DNA from: Minwuia sp.
GTDB lineage: Bacteria > Pseudomonadota > Alphaproteobacteria > Minwuiales > Minwuiaceae
Direction: 5' to 3'
Assembly: GCA_029213165.1 (NCBI GenBank)
Contig: JARGNO010000004.1
Coordinates: forward strand, 29,669 to 93,668
Length of the DNA: 64,000 nucleotides
Under the pieces are notes generated by a model. It saw nothing but the letters and a program-made list of their open reading frames with translations. It did no database searches and had not been told where the DNA came from. This document shows positions 26,874 to 34,848 of the stretch, piece after piece (position 1 is the stretch's first letter; each line of letters begins with the position of its first letter). Both the position numbers and the translations under genes were made by a program.

Positions 26874-27826
26874 CCGAGGAAGTGCTCTACCGCATCCGTC
26901 ACCGGACGGCCTACAGATATGGCAGCCAGGTGCTTGTATCGCAGAACCTGCTGCACCTGACACCGCGCGAGACGCTGAACCAGCGGTGTCTGGAGAGCAA
27001 TATCCTGATCCTGCCGTCACCGGCTGTCGCACCATCAACGCGCGTCGATATCTTCGGCAATATCGTGCAGAATTTCGACCTCGACGTGCCGCACAAGCGG
27101 TTCGAGGTGACCTCCACGAGCCGTATTGCAGTATTGCCGCCTTCAGTGCCCGACCCGGAGGGAACACCGGCATGGGATTCGAAGCCGGAGACCATTCCTG
27201 CCGCCCTCGATCCTGAGCATCATCTGCTGCACGCCTGTTCGGGAGGGGTCGAGCCGCAATGGCTGGCTACCGCGATCCGTGGCTATGCATCACCTTCGTT
27301 TGCCCCAGGACGTCCTTTGCTGGCCGCAGGTCTGGACCTGACCCAGCGCATGTTCCGGGATTTTGCCTATGCACCGGGCGCGACAACGGTGAAGACGCCG
27401 CTGTCGACCGTGCTCCGGACCCGTCGCGGGGTCTGTCAGGATTTCGCACGGCTGCTGATCGCGGCGTTCCGCTGCATGGGTCTGCCTGCGGGCTATGTCT
27501 CCGGTTATCTGGTGACTGAGCCGCCGAAAGGGCAGCCGCGCCTGGTAGGTGCGGACCAGTCCCATGCCTGGGTCCGCCTGCATGTGCCGGGCTGGGGCTG
27601 GGTTGATCTTGACCCGACAAATGGTGTGCTCGCCGGACAGGGGCACATCACGGTTGCCTGGGGACGTGGTTTCCGGGATGTGGTGCCGGTGAAGGGCGTG
27701 ATAACCGGTGGCGGCGAACACGACCTGAAGGTCGAGGTCGATGTGATCCCGGAGGCGGAAATAGCCGGGGTAGCTGGCCCGGCGACCGCCGGGACGCAAT
27801 CGGACCGTCCCGACAGGGTCGCCTGA
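26870..27826 (+). CDS. Transglutaminase family protein (second copy)
   Basis: Cytoplasmic protein of 318 residues with a bacterial transglutaminase N-terminal beta domain (YRIRHRTAYRYGSQVLVSQN) and papain-like core. The triad is complete: Cys189 in RRGVCQDFARLL, His232 in DQSHAWVRL and Asp248 in VDLDPTNG. It ends GRGFRDVVPVKGVITGGG, typical of the family. ATGA overlap with the ATP-grasp gene shows tight coupling. A protease or amide-transferring role is possible; the partner substrate is unknown. Confidence 0.9.
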   Translation: MTEEVLYRIRHRTAYRYGSQVLVSQNLLHLTPRETLNQRCLESNILILPSPAVAPSTRVDIFGNIVQNFDLDVPHKRFEVTSTSRIAVLPPSVPDPEGTPAWDSKPETIPAALDPEHHLLHACSGGVEPQWLATAIRGYASPSFAPGRPLLAAGLDLTQRMFRDFAYAPGATTVKTPLSTVLRTRRGVCQDFARLLIAAFRCMGLPAGYVSGYLVTEPPKGQPRLVGADQSHAWVRLHVPGWGWVDLDPTNGVLAGQGHITVAWGRGFRDVVPVKGVITGGGEHDLKVEVDVIPEAEIAGVAGPATAGTQSDRPDRVA

Positions 27827-27874
27827 CCTGATCTCTGCGCCCCTGTTTCTCCGTTCAGCCCTTGCCGGTTCGGA

Positions 27875-28786
27875 TCATGCCTTTGGCAGGCCCGCGAAGA
27901 CCGCACCGATCGCTTCCATGGCGGACGGGAACGGCCGTGCGCCGCTCATGTCCGTGATCGTGCCCCAGTTCGCCTTCAGGTCTTCCGGCGTGACAGCGGC
28001 GGACGGCCCGAAGTGGTGGCCCTGACCCTCCACCATTTCCACCTTGCTGTAATAGCCTGCGCCGCATTCGATGATATGGCCGGTCTCCTCGTTCTCCTCC
28101 GCCACGAACCAGCCGATGACGGGGGTGATCAGTTCCGGTTTCAGGGCCTCGAAGACCTGATCCGGCACGATGCCCTTGGTCATCCGGGTGCCCGCGATCG
28201 GGGCAACGGTATGAACGGTGATGTTGCTCTTCCGCCCTTCCTGTTTCAGGGCGTTCATCAGGCCGACCATGCCCAGCTTGGCAGCGCCATAGTTGGCCTG
28301 CCCGAAGTTGCCGTAGAGACCGGCGGCAGAGGTCGTCATCACCACACGCCCGTAGCCGCGTTCCTGCATCACCGGCCAGGCGGCATGGGTGCACCAGACC
28401 GCCCCCATCAGATGCACGTCGATGACGGCCTGGAAATCGGCGGCATCGACCTTGGTGAAGGACTTGTCGCGCAGGATGCCTGCATTGTTGATCAGGATGT
28501 CGACCTGTCCCCAGGTATCCAGCGCCGTCTGCACGATGGACTTGCCCGTTTCCGGCGTGCCGACCGCGTCGTGGTTGGCAACGGCCTCGCCACCGGCAGC
28601 CGTGATCTCCGCCACCACGTCGTCCGCCGCCTTGCCGGACCCGCCGGTGCCGTCGACGCTGCCGCCCAGGTCATTGACCACGACCTTTGCGCCACGGCTT
28701 GCCAGGAACAGGGCGTGACTGCGGCCCAGTCCCGCACCTGCTCCGGTGACGATGGCGACGCGGCCGTCATAGCGGATGTCGGTCAT
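27875..28786 (-). CDS. SDR-family dehydrogenase, MFE-2-like
   Basis: NAD(P)-dependent oxidoreductase of 303 residues. Nucleotide-binding motif VTGAGAGLGRSHAL, then VVNDLGGSVDGTGGS and NNAGILRD. The catalytic residues lie in TTSAAGLYGNFGQANYGAAK (Ser, Tyr, Lys). The extended loops and the tail GHHFGPSAAVTPEDLKANW match the (3R)-hydroxyacyl-CoA dehydrogenase unit of peroxisomal MFE-2, so a 3-hydroxyacyl-CoA is a reasonable substrate. It is the last gene of the minus-strand CoA-ligase operon, 32 bases after the cupin gene. Confidence 0.88.
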   Translation of the reverse strand: MTDIRYDGRVAIVTGAGAGLGRSHALFLASRGAKVVVNDLGGSVDGTGGSGKAADDVVAEITAAGGEAVANHDAVGTPETGKSIVQTALDTWGQVDILINNAGILRDKSFTKVDAADFQAVIDVHLMGAVWCTHAAWPVMQERGYGRVVMTTSAAGLYGNFGQANYGAAKLGMVGLMNALKQEGRKSNITVHTVAPIAGTRMTKGIVPDQVFEALKPELITPVIGWFVAEENEETGHIIECGAGYYSKVEMVEGQGHHFGPSAAVTPEDLKANWGTITDMSGARPFPSAMEAIGAVFAGLPKA

Positions 28787-28818
28787 TCTTGGCTTCCTCC
28801 CCAGGAAATGCGGTTCAT

Positions 28819-29211
28819 TCAGCCGACCCTTGGATCATCGGCACTGCTGTGTTCTGTCGGCATGGGTGTCGCGGTCATCACCGTGACGCCCTCCGGCGTG
28901 TTGAAACGGTGCCAGAGGCCCTGCGGCACGACAATGAACGATCCGGCAGTCAATTCATGCGTTTCAGGGCCATCATCACCCAGGATGGTGATCTCTGTCA
29001 TGCCATCAATGACCTGCACCAGCTCGTCGCCATTCCCGTGTCGTTCCCAGGCCGTGAAACCCTGATAGCTGCCAGCGAAGATCTGGCCGTTGTTGATGGC
29101 GCCCAGTTCCGCAAATGCGGCCTCCGCCTCGTCGTCATTCTCCGGCGTGCGCCCCTTGAAGAACGTCTTGCCCGCCAGGGCCTGGCTGATGTTCACCGGT
29201 GTTGCCATCAC
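28819..29211 (-). CDS. Cupin-domain protein
   Basis: Small single-cupin protein of 130 residues. Cupin motif 1 is weak (FTAWERHGNGDELVQVIDG) and motif 2 is PQGLWHRFNTPEGVTVMT; one His and Glu/Asp are available for a metal but the full three-His set is not seen. It may be an isomerase, hydrolase accessory or sensor in the pathway. Its start overlaps the stop of the CoA ligase gene by four bases, so it belongs to that operon. Confidence 0.82.
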   Translation of the reverse strand: MMATPVNISQALAGKTFFKGRTPENDDEAEAAFAELGAINNGQIFAGSYQGFTAWERHGNGDELVQVIDGMTEITILGDDGPETHELTAGSFIVVPQGLWHRFNTPEGVTVMTATPMPTEHSSADDPRVG

Positions 29212-30878
29212 TTGGTTTCCTCATCCCTGCGCAACTGGAATCGCTGCACCTTGCCGGTCTGAGTCTTGGGCAGTTCACTGACGAATTCAACCGCGCGCGG
29301 GTACTTGTAGGGGGCGATTTCCGCTTTCACGTGGTCCTGCAACTGCCTGATCAGGCCTGCGTCGGGGGATGCATCCCCCCTGATCACGACAAAGGCCTTC
29401 ACGATCTGGCCGCGCTCCGGGTCCGGGGCACCGATGACGGCACATTCCGCGACAGCCGGATGGGTGAGCAAGATCGCCTCCACTTCGGGACCGGAGATGT
29501 TGTAGCCTGCAGAAATGATCATGTCGTCGGTCCGGGCGGCATAGCGGAACCAGCCGTCCGGATCGACCATGTAGCTGTCGCCGGTCCGGTTCCAGCCGTC
29601 GCGGGCATAGGCCGACTGCCGTTCCGGATTGTCCAGGTAGCGCACACCGGTGGGTCCCCTGACAGCCAGATGGCCGACAACACCCGGCGGGCATTCCAGT
29701 CCATCATCATCGACGACCTTTGCCTCATAGCCCGGTATCGGTCGCCCGGTCGCCCCGGCCCGCATGTTCTCCGGCTTCTCGGCGATGAATATGTGCAGCA
29801 TCTCTGTCGAGCCCAGCCCGTCAATGGTGCGAATTCCGGTGGCGTCGTGCCAGCCCTGCCAGACCGGGGCAGGCAGGGTCTCCCCGGCGCTGACGCAGGT
29901 ATGCAGGCTGGACAGGTCGAAGCCTGCCGACAGTCCGGTCATGGCGCGATAGGCGGTCGGTGCCGTGAACAGGGTGGTGACGCGATAGTCCTGAATGGCC
30001 TGCAGCGTACTCTCGGGGGTGAACTGTTCGTTGAACAGGGTCGCCGCACCCGCCGACATGGGAAAGGTCACCAGCGCCCCCAGCCCGAAGGTGAAGGCAA
30101 TGGGGGGACTGCCGGTGAAGATGTCGTTCGGCCCGGGTTTCAGCACCTGATCGGCGAAAGTGGCGTTGATCGCCAGCACGTCGCGGTGGAAATGCATGCA
30201 GCCCTTCGGTTGGCCTGTGGTGCCGGATGTGAAGGCGATCAGGCAGACGTCGTCCGCTGCGGTGTCCACGGCCTGGAACGCATCCGGTCTGGTGGCTGCG
30301 GCCTGCTCCAGCTCATCCGGTCCTGTCATGTCGCCGGCATAGTGGCGGACATGCTTCAGGTGATGGCTTTCGGCCTTCGCCCGCGCCATCTCGCCGGCCA
30401 GACGCCGGTCGCACAGGGCCACCGTGATCTCCGCCCGATCGATCATGTAGGCCAGTTCGCGCCAGCGCAGCAGCGGCATCGTTGCCACCGCAACGGCCCC
30501 GGCCTTCATGATCGCGAACCAGCAGGCCACGAACATCGGGGTGTTGCCGCCCCGGATCAGGACCCGGTTGCCCGGCCTGACACCCAGGTCGTCCACCAGC
30601 ACATGCGCCAGCCGGTCGGCATGGCGTTTCAGGTCGGCATAGGTCCAGACATGGTCGCGATACAGGCAGGCCGGATTGTCCGCGAACCGCGCGGCCCCGC
30701 CATCCAGCAGGACAGCACCACAGTTCACGCGATCCGGTATCGCGGCCAGGCCGGGCAGGCTGTCGAACGACATGGACGGCCACTGGTCCCGTGGCGGCAG
30801 CATCCGGGCGGCGAAATCATCCTCATGCGCGCTGGGTCCCCCCGGCGCCGAGGCTGCGGGGGAGCGTGCATCAGGCAT
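29208..30878 (-). CDS. AMP-dependent acyl-CoA ligase (2-aminobenzoate-CoA ligase-like)
   Basis: Forms an acyl-CoA from a carboxylic acid, ATP and CoA. The ATG at 30878 overlaps the oxidoreductase gene by eight bases and gives 556 residues; the longer open frame upstream is the other gene read out of frame. Motifs: LIAFTSGTTGQPKG (P-loop), DGLGSTEMLHIF, YLDNPERQ, and the hinge and Lys motif PKTQTGKVQRFQL. The N-terminal ARMLPPRDQWP and PDRVNCGAVLLD segments resemble aminobenzoate/benzoate-type CoA ligases more than fatty-acyl enzymes, so an aromatic or alicyclic acid substrate is likely. Central step of the operon. Confidence 0.88.
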   Translation of the reverse strand: MPDARSPAASAPGGPSAHEDDFAARMLPPRDQWPSMSFDSLPGLAAIPDRVNCGAVLLDGGAARFADNPACLYRDHVWTYADLKRHADRLAHVLVDDLGVRPGNRVLIRGGNTPMFVACWFAIMKAGAVAVATMPLLRWRELAYMIDRAEITVALCDRRLAGEMARAKAESHHLKHVRHYAGDMTGPDELEQAAATRPDAFQAVDTAADDVCLIAFTSGTTGQPKGCMHFHRDVLAINATFADQVLKPGPNDIFTGSPPIAFTFGLGALVTFPMSAGAATLFNEQFTPESTLQAIQDYRVTTLFTAPTAYRAMTGLSAGFDLSSLHTCVSAGETLPAPVWQGWHDATGIRTIDGLGSTEMLHIFIAEKPENMRAGATGRPIPGYEAKVVDDDGLECPPGVVGHLAVRGPTGVRYLDNPERQSAYARDGWNRTGDSYMVDPDGWFRYAARTDDMIISAGYNISGPEVEAILLTHPAVAECAVIGAPDPERGQIVKAFVVIRGDASPDAGLIRQLQDHVKAEIAPYKYPRAVEFVSELPKTQTGKVQRFQLRRDEETK

Positions 30879-32325
30879 CGGCGGCCTCCAGCATCGCGGC
30901 AAGGCCCTCCGGCATCGGCATGTCGACCGACACCTGTCTCGACGGTGGACCGGCGGTGCCGCTGGCATCGAAGGGTCGGACGAAATAGTCATATCGCAAG
31001 CCGCCCAGAACACTGCGGTCGGCATATTTCGACGACTTCACGGCCTCGACGACCTCCGCCACCGCTCCGTCGGTTGCGCGATAGACGTCATAGCCGATGA
31101 CCCCCGGCACCTTCGGCCATTCCAGCTGGATCTGACCGTCCTTCACGGTTGCGCCGAGTTCACCCTGTCCGTCAGGCCAGACCGGCAGCGGCCGGGACGG
31201 GTCATCCGCCGGGGCCTGCCGCGCATTCTTGGGCCAGAGAAAGCAGTGAACTTCCTTGAAGTTCTCGTCCAGCTGCTTGCAGACATTGCAGTAGATGCAA
31301 TGGACAATGGAGTCCCGCCGTTCCTGGCGCACCTTCAGCGCCCAGTCAGGATCGGCCAGAAGCTGTCGCGCCATGCCGATGATGTCTGCCTTGTCGTCCT
31401 GCAGCAGTTGTTCGGCATCTGCCGGATCGGAAATCTTGCCGACCGAGATCACCGGTACGGTGTGCCCCTTGGCATTGATGAATTGCTTGATCGTGCCCGC
31501 CAGATGCGCGTGCGGCAGCGGCGGATACCAGTTGCCGGGCATGCAGCGGTCGCCGGAATAGCCGGTATAGGGATAGAGGGGGTGGCCATCCCGCTGCTGT
31601 GCATCCTCGAACTTGCCGCCAACGGAAAGCGAGATGTAATCGACACCCGCCTGTGCCATGCGCAGCGCGATCAGCTTCGCCTCATCCACGGTGTAGCCGT
31701 CCTTGATCGCTTCCTCCGCCAGGAAGCGGATGCCGACCGGGAAGTCGTGGCCGACCTGACGGCGGACTTCCGCCATCACCCGCCCGAACATGTGCAGCCG
31801 CCCCTCCAGCGTCTTGCCGGAGAAGGCGTCCTTGCGGCTGTTGCGACGGCTGAGGAACGACGACAGCGTGTAGGCGTGGGCAGAGTGCAGTTCGACGCCG
31901 TCGTAACCGGCCTCCCGCGCGCGGGCCGCGGCAGCCCCGAAATCGGCAATGATGGCTTCGATCTGCTCAACCGACAGATCCTCGATCTTCTGGCGCCAGC
32001 CGGAGCGTGCAACCTTCATGAAGTGGATGATCTGGGGCACCACCCGGGAATCCGAGGCACCGTGCACCGCTTCCGCCAGACGCCGGTGGCCGGGGATGAA
32101 GCTGTCGTCGGAAATCCGCAGCAGTGGCCCGGACTTGGAGCCGTGAATGGCCATGGCTTCGACCACGATCAGCCCGACCTCACCCTCCGCATAGCGGCGG
32201 TAGCGGTCGATGATGTCGTCGTTGACGTAACCATCCTCCCCCGACAGGCGCGTGACCATGGCAGGGACGGCGATCCGGTTCGGCAGCACCATGCCATTGA
32301 TGTCCAGCGGTTGGAGAAGCTTCAT
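30871..32325 (-). CDS. Old-yellow-enzyme family oxidoreductase with C-terminal fibronectin-III domain
   Basis: FMN protein of 484 residues. The TIM barrel (about 1-340) has the family elements MVLPNRIAVPAM, VGLIVVEAMAIHG, HSAHAYTLSSFLS (His147, His150 at the active site) and DIIGMARQLLADPDW. Next is a [4Fe-4S] cluster motif (Cys343, Cys346, Cys349, Cys361), as in 2,4-dienoyl-CoA reductase, though with two rather than three residues between the second and third Cys. The usual FAD/NAD domain that follows in that group is missing. A fibronectin type III domain (about 397-468, IQLEWPKVPGVIGYDVYRAT) takes its place. The electron source would have to be another protein. Starts 54 bases after the MarR-type gene. 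Confidence 0.88.
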   Translation of the reverse strand: MKLLQPLDINGMVLPNRIAVPAMVTRLSGEDGYVNDDIIDRYRRYAEGEVGLIVVEAMAIHGSKSGPLLRISDDSFIPGHRRLAEAVHGASDSRVVPQIIHFMKVARSGWRQKIEDLSVEQIEAIIADFGAAAARAREAGYDGVELHSAHAYTLSSFLSRRNSRKDAFSGKTLEGRLHMFGRVMAEVRRQVGHDFPVGIRFLAEEAIKDGYTVDEAKLIALRMAQAGVDYISLSVGGKFEDAQQRDGHPLYPYTGYSGDRCMPGNWYPPLPHAHLAGTIKQFINAKGHTVPVISVGKISDPADAEQLLQDDKADIIGMARQLLADPDWALKVRQERRDSIVHCIYCNVCKQLDENFKEVHCFLWPKNARQAPADDPSRPLPVWPDGQGELGATVKDGQIQLEWPKVPGVIGYDVYRATDGAVAEVVEAVKSSKYADRSVLGGLRYDYFVRPFDASGTAGPPSRQVSVDMPMPEGLAAMLEAADA

Positions 32326-32377
32326 GTCCTTGATCTCCTGCGTCCGGTGCGTGGTGGTACTGCCGGTTGGTATCCGG

Positions 32378-32881
32378 TCAGGTAGGTCGTTCGAGATGGT
32401 CCTTCAGGTGGCCCAGTGCGGTATGCAGTGCCCGCACCTCGGCCTCGTCCAGCCCCCTGAACATTTCCGCCACCCAGGACGCATGTGCGGGGGTCATCAG
32501 TCCGAACACCCGCTGGCCCTCCGCCGTCATGCGAACCACCTGGGCGCGGCCATCCTCCGGGTGTGGCGCGCGCTCAACCAGTCCTTCGTTTGCCAGCCGC
32601 GTGACCAGGCCGGTGATGTTTCCGGCAGACACCATCAGCCGTGCCGAAAGGCCGCTCATGGTCAGTCCCTCCGGCGCCCGGTCGAGCTGTGCCAGCACAT
32701 CGAAGCGGGGCAATGTGGTCGAGAATTCCTCCCGCAGCCGACCCCTGATGTCCTGTTCGATCCGCGTGGTACAGGCAAGCATCCGCAGCCAGAGGCGCGT
32801 CGCCTGTCTCTCGTCCATCACTTGCGGCTCGGTCCTGGAGGGCCAGTCTCGATCCTCCGCTGCCAGTCCAACCTGTACCAT
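32378..32881 (-). CDS. MarR-family transcriptional regulator
   Basis: Winged-helix regulator of 167 residues. Recognition region LTMSGLSARLMVSAGNITGLVTRL and wing HPEDGRAQVVRMTAEGQ are standard for MarR proteins. These repressors usually sense aromatic acids or their CoA esters. The ATG shares one base with the stop of the preceding SDR gene (TGATG), so it is embedded in the operon it probably controls. The palindrome at 33697-33710 in front of the operon is the best operator candidate. Confidence 0.9.
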   Translation of the reverse strand: MVQVGLAAEDRDWPSRTEPQVMDERQATRLWLRMLACTTRIEQDIRGRLREEFSTTLPRFDVLAQLDRAPEGLTMSGLSARLMVSAGNITGLVTRLANEGLVERAPHPEDGRAQVVRMTAEGQRVFGLMTPAHASWVAEMFRGLDEAEVRALHTALGHLKDHLERPT

Positions 32882-33672
32882 CAGGCGGTCTCCCCGCCGT
32901 CGATGGCAATGACCTGGCCGTTGATCCCGCTCGCCGCGGGCAGGGCAAGTTGCACGGCCATGGTGGCGATCTCTTCCGGCTGCACCAGACGTTTCTGCGG
33001 GTTCATTGCCGCCAGGTCGGCGCGGGCCTGATCCTCGGTCCGTCCGGTCTTCTCCATGATGTTGCGCACGCTCTCCACCGTCATCGGGGTCTCCACGAAG
33101 CCGGGGCAGATGGCGTTCACCGTCACTCCCTTGCGCGCCAGCTCGATGGCCAGCGCGCGGGTCAGCCCGACGACCGCATGCTTGGCGGCACAATAGGATG
33201 CGACATAGGCATAGCCCTTCAGGCCGGCGGTCGAGGCGATGTTGATGATGCGCCCGGCGCCCGCCGCCAGCATGTCGCCGACAACAGCCTTGCTGCAGAG
33301 GAAGGTGGAGCGGACGTTGGCGTCCATCATGGCGCTGAAATGTGCCTCATCCATCTTCGCGAATGGCACCGCCCCTGACGCGCCAGCATTGTTCACCAGC
33401 ACGGTGATCGGCCCCTGGGCCGAGACCGCTGCGCCAAAGGCCGGGCCGATCTGGTCAGCATCGGTCAGATCCGCCACACCCTCGAACAGCCTGGCGTTCG
33501 TGCGGGCGGCGCGCAGCGTAGCCGCAGCCTCCGACAGTCGCTCCGCATTGCGCCCGACAATCGTGACCGCCGCACCCGCATCCAGGAATGCCGCCGCGAT
33601 GGCCAGTCCGATCCCCTGCGCCGCACCGGTAACCAGAACATGCTGGTCACTCAGGGTTGCCGTATCCGCCAT
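32881..33672 (-). CDS. SDR-family dehydrogenase, first gene of the CoA-ligase operon
   Basis: NAD(P)-dependent oxidoreductase of 263 residues. VTGAAQGIGLAIA (cofactor), NNAGASG, and IASTAGLKGYAYVASYCAAKHA with catalytic Ser, Tyr and Lys; ends SGINGQVIAIDGGE. Resembles 3-hydroxyacyl-CoA or 3-hydroxybutyrate dehydrogenases. It is promoter-proximal in the operon SDR-marR-OYE-ligase-cupin-SDR and overlaps marR by one base. Confidence 0.9.
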   Translation of the reverse strand: MADTATLSDQHVLVTGAAQGIGLAIAAAFLDAGAAVTIVGRNAERLSEAAATLRAARTNARLFEGVADLTDADQIGPAFGAAVSAQGPITVLVNNAGASGAVPFAKMDEAHFSAMMDANVRSTFLCSKAVVGDMLAAGAGRIINIASTAGLKGYAYVASYCAAKHAVVGLTRALAIELARKGVTVNAICPGFVETPMTVESVRNIMEKTGRTEDQARADLAAMNPQKRLVQPEEIATMAVQLALPAASGINGQVIAIDGGETA

Positions 33673-33696
33673 CGGTCCTCGTCCTCTGCAATAATG

Positions 33697-33710
33697 CTTT
33701 AAGCTTAAAG
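33697..33710. promoter_or_regulatory. Candidate MarR operator palindrome
   Basis: CTTTAAGCTTAAAG is a perfect 14-base palindrome 25 bases upstream of the start of the SDR-marR operon and about 96 bases upstream of the divergent methyltransferase gene. It is AT-rich in a GC-rich intergenic region, as MarR sites are. Binding by the operon's own MarR protein is inference. Confidence 0.6.
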
Positions 33711-33805
33711 TAAATCATGCGCGGGTGTCGCTCAAGGAAGTTCCGACGGCTGCGGAATCTGCCCTATAAGATGCCCCGGTCTGAATGGTTACGGAGCGAA
33801 TGGCA

Positions 33806-34378
33806 ATGCGGGGATATTTCGGGATCGGGGTCTGGCAGTTCTCCAAGTTCATGAATGCAGGCAACCTTTTCCGCACGGCACATGCGTTCGGCGCGAGCTT
33901 CGTCTACACCATCGATGCGGAGTTCAGTTCGAAGAGTGCGCCGTCGGATACATCGCGATCATCCAGCAATGTTCCCTGGTACGAATATGACAGCTTTGAC
34001 GCCTTCGACTTGCCGCGCGGCTGTGCGCTTGTCGGGGTTGAACTGACCGATGACGCCATTGACCTGCCGCGCTTTCATCACCCGCTTGCCGCTGCCTACC
34101 TGATGGGACCGGAAAAGGGTTCCCTTACCCCGGAGGTCATTGACCGCTGCGACCATGTCGTGCGGATTCCCACCGGGTTCTGCCTCAATGTGGCAACCGC
34201 GGGGGCGATCCTGATGTACGACCGCTGTCTGGTGCATGGTGGCTTTGGTGAGCGTGCGACGACTTCCGTCAGCATGCCGCCGCCGCCGAAGGCCCATGCC
34301 CATGGCGGGCGGTTTTCGCGCAAGGGGCTGAAGGGCAAACCGCGCAGGAATGAACAGAAAGGGGAGAGTGGGACATGA
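33806..34378 (+). CDS. TrmH/SpoU-family RNA methyltransferase
   Basis: SPOUT-fold 2'-O-ribose methyltransferase of 190 residues. Motif 1 is MNAGNLFRTAHAFGAS, motif 2 YLMGPEKGSLTPEV and motif 3 LNVATAGAILMYDRC, which form the trefoil knot and SAM site. A Lys/Arg-rich tail (HAHGGRFSRKGLKGKPRR) probably binds RNA. The ATG at 33806 has GGAGC eight bases upstream; two earlier in-frame starts fit less well. The exact RNA target is unknown. Its stop overlaps the thioesterase start by four bases. Confidence 0.88.
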   Translation: MRGYFGIGVWQFSKFMNAGNLFRTAHAFGASFVYTIDAEFSSKSAPSDTSRSSSNVPWYEYDSFDAFDLPRGCALVGVELTDDAIDLPRFHHPLAAAYLMGPEKGSLTPEVIDRCDHVVRIPTGFCLNVATAGAILMYDRCLVHGGFGERATTSVSMPPPPKAHAHGGRFSRKGLKGKPRRNEQKGESGT

Positions 34379-34785
34379 GCGACGAATTGCTGAAGATGGT
34401 GCAGGGGCGCATGACGCCCCTGTCGGAGACCATGGGCATGGTCTTCACGAAGGTGGAGCCGGACCTGATCGAGGCGGAGATGCCGGTGCGGCCCGATCTC
34501 TGCACCACGCCCGCGATCCTGCATGGCGGGGCGATGATGGCGCTGGCCGACAATGTCGGCGCTGTCGGCACGGTGGTGAACCTGCCGCCCGGCACCACGA
34601 CCACGACGATCGAGAGCAAGACGAATTTCCTGGCGGCGGTGCCGGAGGGTCAGAAGGCAATAGCCACCGCGATCCCGCTGCATCGGGGCAAGACCACCAT
34701 GGTCTGGCAGACGACGATTCGCCGGGAAGACGGCCGCACAGCCGCCATCGTCACGCAGACACAACTGGTGCTTCAGGCGAAGTAG
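34375..34785 (+). CDS. PaaI-type hotdog thioesterase
   Basis: Acyl-CoA thioesterase of 136 residues. The hotdog helix ILHGGAMMALADNVGAVGTV carries the His-Gly-Gly motif and the catalytic Asp, typical of the PaaI/4-hydroxybenzoyl-CoA thioesterase clan; TIESKTNFLAAVPEGQ is the conserved beta strand. Probably removes stalled aromatic or acyl-CoA esters. Coupled to the methyltransferase gene by an ATGA overlap; next to the CoA-ligase operon but on the other strand. Confidence 0.9.
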   Translation: MSDELLKMVQGRMTPLSETMGMVFTKVEPDLIEAEMPVRPDLCTTPAILHGGAMMALADNVGAVGTVVNLPPGTTTTTIESKTNFLAAVPEGQKAIATAIPLHRGKTTMVWQTTIRREDGRTAAIVTQTQLVLQAK

Positions 34786-34848
34786 CCGGGGGGGGAGAGG
34801 GGCAAAACGGCCCGCACACGAACCATCGGCGGTCGGGACCGGCGGCGA

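Noticed and set aside
29199..31100. Plus-strand open frame opposite the CoA ligase
   Set aside because: No domain; the ligase motifs are complete on the minus strand.
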